From positions 1-64,000 of the forward strand of contig CAMCWC010000001.1 of NCBI GenBank assembly GCA_945882415.1: a stretch of 64,000 nt of DNA, written 5' to 3'. The notes beneath the pieces are model-generated. The model was not told the origin of the DNA, did not search any database, and saw nothing but the letters and a program-made list of their open reading frames with translations. This DNA is from Chthonomonas calidirosea. GTDB taxonomy: Bacteria; Armatimonadota; Fimbriimonadia; Fimbriimonadales; Fimbriimonadaceae. Numbering within the stretch: position 1 is the first letter of the stretch; each line of letters opens with the position of its first letter. A program made the translations under genes and the position numbers. Positions 58,322-64,000 of this stretch are shown piece after piece.

Positions 58322-59808
58322 CAAACCACCTTATTCTTTCCACGATTCTTTTTGCCGTGAGTCGGGTTCGAGAACCGGAAAAGGACGCCGGCCCAGAAGA
58401 ATCCAAGGGAGATCACCGGAAAGGCCAAAGTGCCGATAAAGCTGGAAGGCTTCTTGGGCACTGGAAGCTCGACCACCATCGCTGCCGGAGGTCCGATAGG
58501 GGCTTCGTCAATGACAACACCCCGCCCCGTCACGGCAAAAGTTGCTCCGAGACCTCCAACGCGGGCAATCGGATTACCGGTTTCCACCGCTCGCCAAACC
58601 GATGCGGTGCGCAACTGCTCAATTGCAGGAGTGCCCATGAACCAGTCATCGATGCTCATCACGGCAATCATCGTGGTGCCCGAGTTGGCGTGTCGCCACG
58701 AGATATCCGGGAAAAGCGCCTCAAAACACAAGATGGGTCCAACCTTTGCAAACGGCAACGTGAATTGTTTCAGCCCATCTTTGCTTTCTTCCAAGTCGCC
58801 CGAAGGCAGATTGAATCCTTTCGGGAGATACTGCCGAAACGGAACAAACTCCCCGAAAATGACGAGTCGAGTTTTGTCCGCGTACTTCCAAGATTGGTTG
58901 CTAAACAAAAACGCGCTCTGAAAGGTCGGCTTTTTACTGCGTTGTCCGCCAAAAAGCACCGGCGTCTTTTCGGGAAGATAGAACGGCACCGAAGGCGGCA
59001 TTGTCGGCGCAGAAGTGATTCCTTCCGGCATGACAATCAGTTCTGGCTCACTATCCAGCGCAATCGGAAGGAGTTCTCCAAAACGAGATAACAAGCGCGT
59101 GAACTCGGTATTGCTATCGCCGAAGGCGAGGTCTTCTCCCGGTTGTAACAGGCCGACCCTTACCGGCTTGGTATCCGTCTGCATCGCTGCCCGGCCAAAG
59201 TTGAGCGCCAGATACACTGTGATCCACACTGCCATGGCGATCCAAGTTCGGCCCTTCGGCTTTCCGAAAACTTCTGCGGCCAACACATTTACCGCCACAA
59301 GGGCCGCACTCACCAAGAAGATCGTGCCGAAGTAAGCCCCTTGAATGAACTCCGGATACCTTCCCAGTGGTGCCGCCAAGAGACTCCACGGGAACGCCAG
59401 GATCGGAATATAGGATCGAAACGTCTCCATTCCGGCCCAAACCAGCGGGATCATCCATCCCTTGTCGGCCCGATAGCATTTCGAAATTGCCATCCCAACG
59501 AGGCCGTAATAGATCGCAAAGAGGATGGTGACAATCACCCACGGGATAGCGCCGTAGACCGGACTACCCGTCCACTTAAGAATGAATCCGAAAACCCAGA
59601 AGAGTTGGCTGGCACCGTACCAAATCCCCATCCCATAGCCGCTTTTCCAAGCCTGCTTGTGATCCATCTCTCGAAGCGAAATGAGCCAAGGAACAAGCGC
59701 TACAAGGAGAACTAGGGCAAATCCAAACGGCGGAAAGGCCAGCATCAGCAAGATGCCGGTTGCAAGTCCAGGGCCAACTTTCTTGAGAACTTCTTTCGCC
59801 TTTTTCAC
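58321..59808 (-). CDS. lnt: apolipoprotein N-acyltransferase
   Basis: 495 residues. Adds the third acyl chain to the N-terminal cysteine of lipoproteins in the inner membrane. About seven membrane helices are followed by the nitrilase-like domain. The catalytic triad can be placed: Glu in VMPEGITSA, Lys in ADKTRLVIFGEFVPF, Cys in GPILCFEALFPD. The loop NPIARVGG is the usual NPLLRxAxTG-like segment, changed. It starts with GTG overlapping the phosphatase gene by four bases. It would process the many lipoproteins of this genome, including the four NHL proteins in this window. Confidence 0.93.
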   Translation of the reverse strand: MKKAKEVLKKVGPGLATGILLMLAFPPFGFALVLLVALVPWLISLREMDHKQAWKSGYGMGIWYGASQLFWVFGFILKWTGSPVYGAIPWVIVTILFAIYYGLVGMAISKCYRADKGWMIPLVWAGMETFRSYIPILAFPWSLLAAPLGRYPEFIQGAYFGTIFLVSAALVAVNVLAAEVFGKPKGRTWIAMAVWITVYLALNFGRAAMQTDTKPVRVGLLQPGEDLAFGDSNTEFTRLLSRFGELLPIALDSEPELIVMPEGITSAPTMPPSVPFYLPEKTPVLFGGQRSKKPTFQSAFLFSNQSWKYADKTRLVIFGEFVPFRQYLPKGFNLPSGDLEESKDGLKQFTLPFAKVGPILCFEALFPDISWRHANSGTTMIAVMSIDDWFMGTPAIEQLRTASVWRAVETGNPIARVGGLGATFAVTGRGVVIDEAPIGPPAAMVVELPVPKKPSSFIGTLAFPVISLGFFWAGVLFRFSNPTHGKKNRGKNKVV

Positions 59809-60419
59809 CGTTCAAACTCCTCGCCGAGGTGCCGCAAATCATTGAGCCGCCTGATCATATAGCCGTTATCGTTTCTTCGCTCTAGCTCGGTGAGACCGGT
59901 GTTGCCGAATCGAAAGGAACGGCAAGTTTTGACCGTTGCCAAGATCATTCTAGCGATGATGACGCCCGCGGTTCCGCCATGCGTGACCACCAAAACGTTA
60001 CCGGACAAGGTCTCGATCTCTTCCAGAAATGGTCCCACTCGGTTCCAAACATCGGCAAAAGATTCTCCGCCGGGCGGTCGCACTTCGGAAGTATCGAGCC
60101 CGGTGTTCTCGCCCAAATCTCGGAGCGCCGCGTGGAGGTCGGTAAAGTGCCGTCCTTCCCATTCTCCGAAACTGCGCTCGCGTAAATCGGCACGAACCTC
60201 GACCTTCGTTCGCACGGCCGCTTCGAAAGTGGCAATCGTTTCGCGGCACCGTTTGAGGTCCGAGCAAAAGATGCGATCAATCGGAATCTTCAGCAAATGA
60301 TCCGATAGCAGTTGCCCCTGACGGCGGCCGTCTCCATTTAGGCTGATGTCCGTGTGGCCCTGGGCATAGCCGTGCTTATTCCAGTCCGTTTCTCCGTGGC
60401 GCACGACAAAGACCTTCAT
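59805..60419 (-). CDS. histidine phosphatase family protein
   Basis: 204 residues. Phosphoglycerate-mutase-like phosphatase: VVRHGETDWNKHGYAQGHTDISLN carries the phospho-accepting His, CSDLKRCRETIA the second Arg, ERSFGEWEGR the acid region, and VVTHGGTAGVI the second His. The absence of mutase insertions points to a phosphatase, of the CobC/GpmB type. ATG 60419 starts the clear domain. It is translated with lnt downstream. Confidence 0.9.
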   Translation of the reverse strand: MKVFVVRHGETDWNKHGYAQGHTDISLNGDGRRQGQLLSDHLLKIPIDRIFCSDLKRCRETIATFEAAVRTKVEVRADLRERSFGEWEGRHFTDLHAALRDLGENTGLDTSEVRPPGGESFADVWNRVGPFLEEIETLSGNVLVVTHGGTAGVIIARMILATVKTCRSFRFGNTGLTELERRNDNGYMIRRLNDLRHLGEEFER

Positions 60420-60466
60420 TCGACAACGCCTCTCATGCAACCACGGCTCTCATTAGACCGAGGAGT

Positions 60467-61393
60467 CTACACTTGCCAAGGTCGAGGCTCCGGTAACTCG
60501 CGGCCCGCGCGATCGACTTTGATTGAGCCCACCTTCAAAATGGGGACGGGTGTGGGCGGAACAGCCGTTGCTCGCAGCTTCAATATCTGCTGCGCAAAGT
60601 CGATATCCTCAATAAACCCAATCCCGATCTCCTCACCATGCGATCGCGCCAACCCGCACAGCAAACTCTGGTACGCGGATCCTGGCACAACGTGCAATTT
60701 CGGAACGTGAAACGCGTCAAGAACCGCAGAGATCTCTTCTTCGGTCGGGGAATCGGTGACCACGGCAAACGCACTCGCGGCCGAAACTTCAAGGTGCAAA
60801 CACCAATTTAAGCCGAGCTTCCTGCGCTCCTCAAAGCCGATCATCTTCCCAGATCCTAAGCGCAGACCTTCGATCGACACGCTGGAAAGCGGCAACTCAT
60901 GATCAAACGACTCGTCCCAAAGCCGCATCCAGTGCGCTTTGCGTTGAGCCTCCAGCACCTGAGTCGTTAGAGACGCCGCCAACTCAACCGGCTCGGGTTC
61001 AAGCGGGATTCCCCAGCCGCCGGTCGGGGTTTCACATCGCTCGCTAACCAATAACTCATCTGGGTTCAGCAAGCGCAAGAGCAATCGGACCGTCTGAGCA
61101 AGCACGGGGCTAGGCCGATAGCTGGGAAACAGCACCATGCCATCTCGAAAGTGTTGCTGCGCCTCGGCCAGCGCGGCCACGAGCACGTGCGGCGAGCGCG
61201 TTGCGTCCAAGGAGCCGTAAAACCGAGTCCAAACCGGCACCTCTCCCCGGTACAACGCAATTTGTCCGGGCGGGCCGAGGTTAGGTTCGTTGGGGCTGAG
61301 GCAAAGCAGGTCGGATGAACCGAGATTCTCCCGCAGCCAGTGTCTCCAACTGTCTGCGGGCGAGCCGATTAACGCCGTGATTCCCACGATCAA
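60467..61393 (-). CDS. Clp1/Grc3-like protein lacking a functional P-loop
   Basis: 308 residues. Pattern by pattern it follows the Clp1/Grc3 polynucleotide kinase family: CLSPNEPNLGPPGQIAL (family: DPGQPEIGPPGT), then RSPHVLVAALAEAQQHF, LNPDELLVSE, and a C-terminal domain GIGFIEDIDFAQQILKL...ILKVGSIKVDRAGREL close to the family's GLGVVEEID...LGSIRLD. The Walker A, expected at about residues 10-18, reads LIGSPADSWRH: the GKS/T is gone. The protein therefore probably no longer phosphorylates RNA ends in the usual way. It starts with TTG 61393 (or GTG 61387), 24 bases after the nitroreductase gene. Confidence 0.55.
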   Translation of the reverse strand: MIVGITALIGSPADSWRHWLRENLGSSDLLCLSPNEPNLGPPGQIALYRGEVPVWTRFYGSLDATRSPHVLVAALAEAQQHFRDGMVLFPSYRPSPVLAQTVRLLLRLLNPDELLVSERCETPTGGWGIPLEPEPVELAASLTTQVLEAQRKAHWMRLWDESFDHELPLSSVSIEGLRLGSGKMIGFEERRKLGLNWCLHLEVSAASAFAVVTDSPTEEEISAVLDAFHVPKLHVVPGSAYQSLLCGLARSHGEEIGIGFIEDIDFAQQILKLRATAVPPTPVPILKVGSIKVDRAGRELPEPRPWQV

Positions 61394-61417
61394 ACAGACG
61401 CAGTCACGAGCCGGAAC

Positions 61418-62041
61418 TTACCAATTATTGAAATGCGCCAAGGTTTCTGCTGGAATGCGCTTCACTCGCGGAAGCAACGTGATCTCCGGATTTGCCTTAC
61501 CGATGGCTACGAGTAAGACCGGGATGTGAGTCTCGGGAAGTCCAAATTCCGCGATCACTTTGTCCGGTTCGTAGCCGCCCATCGGCGCGGTGTCCCAACC
61601 TGCTTCTTTCGCGGCGAGCATGAAAGTCATCGCCCAAAGGCTAGGGCCCCGAAATGCCTCGTCGCGTTCGACTCGCTCCGTCGGCCAGCCTTTCTTTGCG
61701 CTGGCGATCCAGCGCTCGCGGCGGTCTTCGCCAAAGTAGCCCGCTTCCATGTTTGCGTCAGCGACGATTTCGGCGTGCTGCTCCGCAGCTTTCAAATTGC
61801 CCAAAACAATCACCACCGCGCTGGCTTCGGTGATCTTCTTTTGGTTGAAGGAAGCGGCCTGAAGCCGAGCTTTCGCCTCTGGGGTGTCACAGACGATGTA
61901 CTCCCACTGCTGTAAGCACATGGAACTCGGCGCCAGGTTGGCTGTGTTCAGGATCTCCAGCAGCACGGTTCGATCGATTGAAACCGAAGGATCAAATGAA
62001 GGCACGGATCGGCGAGAACTCAGTACTTCGAGAAATTCCAT
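61418..62041 (-). CDS. nitroreductase-family flavoprotein
   Basis: 207 residues. FMN enzyme of the nitroreductase fold: LSSRRSVPSFDP near the start binds FMN phosphate, LAPSSMCLQQWEYIV and the middle helix bundle follow, and GWDTAPMGGYEPDKVIAEFGLP is the usual last part. It probably reduces quinones or other small electron acceptors. It has its own -10 box and heads the six-gene minus-strand run down to the alcohol dehydrogenase. Confidence 0.9.
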   Translation of the reverse strand: MEFLEVLSSRRSVPSFDPSVSIDRTVLLEILNTANLAPSSMCLQQWEYIVCDTPEAKARLQAASFNQKKITEASAVVIVLGNLKAAEQHAEIVADANMEAGYFGEDRRERWIASAKKGWPTERVERDEAFRGPSLWAMTFMLAAKEAGWDTAPMGGYEPDKVIAEFGLPETHIPVLLVAIGKANPEITLLPRVKRIPAETLAHFNNW

Positions 62042-62156
62042 GCCGTCAGGTTACATCCGACGAACAAGCAAATGTATGGCGGAGGAAGCTTCCATGCTTC
62101 GACGTCCTTATCGTCCCTCCTGGGCTCTCCGATCAGCGACTATACCAGCCTCGGGC
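62042..62156. promoter_or_regulatory. intergenic region with palindrome
   Basis: 115 bases. TAACCT on the minus strand at 62048-62053 stands 6 bases before the nitroreductase ATG. GGAAGCTTCC at 62084-62093 is a perfect 10-base palindrome that could be an operator. No gene is seen. Confidence 0.45.
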
Positions 62157-63104
62157 TCAGCGTGGAACGGTCTGGCGATCCAGAATCGAAGTGAGAATTT
62201 GGTCTGCCGTGAGTCCTTCCACTTCGGCCTCTGGCCGCAGTAGCACGCGGTGTCGCAAAACGGGCAGGCTCAACTCCTTGATGTCGTCCGGAATCACGAA
62301 GTCGCGATCTCGCAACCTTGCTAAAGCCTTACCGGCGTTGAGCAGAGCGATTCCCGCACGAGGCGAGCCACCGACCAGAAGGTCATTCGCGCGCCGGGTC
62401 TCCTGGACAATTTTATAGATGTAGTCGAAAACGCGGTCTTCGACCGTCGTTTGGCGCACGACTTCCTGAAGCTCGATCAATTCCTGCACCGAGACAACTT
62501 TTTCGATGCCGGCGAGATCAAGCGACTGCGGCCGGAATCCGCCATGGTGCCGCTTCATCACGGCAATTTCTTCTTCCTGGCTTGGGTAGCTCACAAGGAC
62601 CTTCAGCAAGAATCGGTCTTGCTGAGCCTCGGGTAGCGGATACGTGCCTTCAAAGTCGATCGGGTTTTGGGTTGCGAAGACGAGGAACGGAGGCGGCAGT
62701 GGGTAGGCCTCACCGTCAATCGTCGCCTGCCGCTCTTCCATGGCCTCAAGCAACGCCGCTTGGGTCTTCGGCGGAGTTCGGTTGATTTCATCCGCCAGCA
62801 GCACGTTCACAAAGATGGGGCCCTTTCGAAGGCGCAGCTCGTTGGTCTTAAGATCGAAGATGCTCGTGCCGATGACGTCGCTCGGCATCAGGTCCGGCGT
62901 GAACTGCACTCGGCCGTATTCAAGGTCAAACGTCCGCGCTACGGTCCGAACTAAGAGCGTTTTCGCCACGCCCGGAACGCCTTCCAGCAAGATGTGACCG
63001 TTGGCCAGAATGCCCACCAACACCTGCTCAATCACGGCATCCTGCCCAGAGATGGCCTTGCGGACCTGGAGAAGGACCTTTTCTGCAATTTGCGCGACGT
63101 TCAT
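62157..63104 (-). CDS. MoxR-family AAA+ ATPase
   Basis: 315 residues. Chaperone-like ATPase that usually inserts metal or assembles partner complexes containing VWA proteins. Walker A GVPGVAKTLL (residues 42-51), Walker B LLADEINRTPPKTQAALLEAMEE, sensor FATQNPIDFEGTYPLPEAQQDRF. It is followed downstream by no VWA gene within the window, and divergent from the ABC exporter. ATG 63104 is favoured by the TAAATT box. Confidence 0.93.
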   Translation of the reverse strand: MNVAQIAEKVLLQVRKAISGQDAVIEQVLVGILANGHILLEGVPGVAKTLLVRTVARTFDLEYGRVQFTPDLMPSDVIGTSIFDLKTNELRLRKGPIFVNVLLADEINRTPPKTQAALLEAMEERQATIDGEAYPLPPPFLVFATQNPIDFEGTYPLPEAQQDRFLLKVLVSYPSQEEEIAVMKRHHGGFRPQSLDLAGIEKVVSVQELIELQEVVRQTTVEDRVFDYIYKIVQETRRANDLLVGGSPRAGIALLNAGKALARLRDRDFVIPDDIKELSLPVLRHRVLLRPEAEVEGLTADQILTSILDRQTVPR

Positions 63105-63111
63105 TGGCCGG

Positions 63112-63117
63112 AATTTA
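63112..63117 (-). promoter_or_regulatory. -10 box TAAATT, MoxR gene
   Basis: TAAATT on the minus strand, 7-base spacer, ATG at 63104. Confidence 0.5.
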
Positions 63118-63135
63118 CCGAACGTGCGGTAAACA

Positions 63136-63885
63136 TTGTTGGTGTTAGACGTGCGCGGATTGCGCAAAGAGTACAAGCGGCACCTCGCCGTCAACGATTT
63201 GACCTTCAACGTTCAGCCCGGCGAGATCATCGGATTGCTGGGGCCAAACGGGGCAGGTAAGACCACGGCTTTGCGATGCATCGCGGGCATTCTTCGCCCC
63301 ACTGGTGGCGAGGTCTTCATTAACGGGTTTGATGTTGTGCAGGACCAAGCCCGGGCAAAAGCAAATCTCGCGTTCGTCCCCGAAGTACCCGCGCTTTACG
63401 AACTCCTAACCGTCGAAGAGCACTTGAAGTTCATCGCCATGTGCTTCAAGCGGATGGACCTATTCGAGTCGCAAAAGGAAACGTTGCTTTCGCGCTACCG
63501 ACTTTCTGACAAGCGAAATGAGCTCGTTGCTACCCTGAGTAAAGGAATGCGTCAGAAACTCTCCGTGGCCTGTGCGCTCATTCACGATGCAAACGTGTTG
63601 CTCTTCGACGAGCCCCTGATCGGTATCGACCCAGAAGGAGCGCGAGAACTGAAGGACGAGATCACACGAGCACGCGATGCCGGCGCCGCGATCCTCATTT
63701 CAACTCACTTGCTCGACACCGCCGAGAAGCTTTGTGACCGGTTGCTCATCGTCCAGCGTGGCATCCTTCGTGCCCAAGGAACGGTCGCGGAACTACGCGA
63801 ACAGTTCGGTACCGCCGACCAGTCACTCGAAGACATCTTCCTTTCGATTACCGCCGAAGATTCACCTCCGGTTCTTTCTGCTTGA
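63136..63885 (+). CDS. ABC transporter ATP-binding protein
   Basis: 249 residues. Walker A GPNGAGKTT (residues 36-44), Q-loop region LAFVPEVPALYELLT, signature LSKGMRQKLS, Walker B NVLLFDEPLIGID and the switch His in ISTHLLDTAEK. Like other ABC-2/ABC-4-type exporters it lacks a permease domain and must work with a separate membrane protein; the next gene is the natural partner. The start is TTG 63136 or GTG 63142. Substrate unknown. Confidence 0.93.
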   Translation: MLVLDVRGLRKEYKRHLAVNDLTFNVQPGEIIGLLGPNGAGKTTALRCIAGILRPTGGEVFINGFDVVQDQARAKANLAFVPEVPALYELLTVEEHLKFIAMCFKRMDLFESQKETLLSRYRLSDKRNELVATLSKGMRQKLSVACALIHDANVLLFDEPLIGIDPEGARELKDEITRARDAGAAILISTHLLDTAEKLCDRLLIVQRGILRAQGTVAELREQFGTADQSLEDIFLSITAEDSPPVLSA

Positions 63886-63890
63886 ACTCG

Positions 63891-64000
63891 ATGCATCCAC
63901 TGATTTTTCTCGCGGTCCGGTCGTTTCTTAACGGCATCAAGCGTGCATTTTCGAATGTTCGCCGGCTGATTGGCGTGCTGTTCTTCTTTGGTTACTTCGG
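63891..64000 (+). CDS. probable ABC transporter membrane subunit, 5' part only
   Basis: The frame opens at ATG 63891, five bases after the ATPase stop, and runs off the window. The visible 36 residues are an amphipathic start (HPLIFLAVRSFLNGIKRAFSN) and the beginning of a membrane helix (LIGVLFFFGYF). Permease of the exporter is the obvious reading, but too little is present to be sure. Confidence 0.5.
   Translation, partial: MHPLIFLAVRSFLNGIKRAFSNVRRLIGVLFFFGYF

Noticed and set aside
1-64000. CRISPR array, rRNA, tRNA, prophage or integrative element
   Set aside because: No regularly spaced direct repeats, no recognisable RNA genes, no integrase or phage structural genes were seen on reading both strands; tRNAs could still be missed by eye.

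Overview
The window is a gene-dense bacterial chromosome segment of moderate G+C. No rRNA, tRNA or CRISPR array was recognised, and no stretch over 300 bases lacks a gene. The organism is probably a diderm: there is an apolipoprotein N-acyltransferase, many lipoprotein or exported-protein signals, and a fused IspDF of the MEP isoprenoid pathway. Start codons closely preceded by a TAnnnT box, families of large NHL-propeller lipoproteins and the overall gene content make me think of Armatimonadota (Fimbriimonadia-like). That placement is inference and was not tested by any search.

Layout. 1-540: edge of an IS1595-type insertion sequence. 600-3000: two unrecognised secreted or membrane proteins and a VapB-type antitoxin with a decayed partner. 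3000-6130: photolyase, a RibD-C/DHFR-like reductase and a DsbA-family protein on the minus strand, then a small lipoprotein whose start overlaps the DsbA start. 6166-17099: four tandem paralogous lipoproteins of 888-890 residues, each predicted to hold two six-bladed NHL propellers; this is the most unusual part of the window. 17149-24997: icd, tpiA, a GH16 glucanase, OsmC, PhyH and small membrane proteins. 25047-30660: minus-strand F-type ATP synthase operon (AtpZ, AtpI, a, c, b, delta, alpha, gamma) that ends without beta and epsilon. 30713-36902: recG, a P-loop kinase, rhodanese, glutathione peroxidase, M20 dipeptidase, galK. 37052-41715: stand-alone LuxR-type HTH, ComF, and a transglutaminase/PIN-TRAM/IspDF run. 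41924-48903: topA, an acetyltransferase, a sortilin-like propeller protein, TerC. 48908-54752: aldo-keto reductase, ABC-F, M14 carboxypeptidase and a VOC protein. 54842-62041: DEAD-box helicase facing a six-gene minus-strand run (nitroreductase, a Clp1-like protein without a P-loop, a histidine phosphatase, Lnt, M42 peptidase, alcohol dehydrogenase). 62157-64000: MoxR ATPase and the start of an ABC exporter.

Regulation. At least 21 genes that open a transcription unit carry a TAnnnT hexamer 5-8 bases before the start codon, the layout expected for leaderless mRNAs. I used this to choose several starts. After correction the four NHL paralogs have 888, 888, 890 and 888 codons. Genes with longer leaders, such as atpE, the LuxR-type HTH gene and the DEAD-box helicase, instead show Shine-Dalgarno-like or structured leaders.
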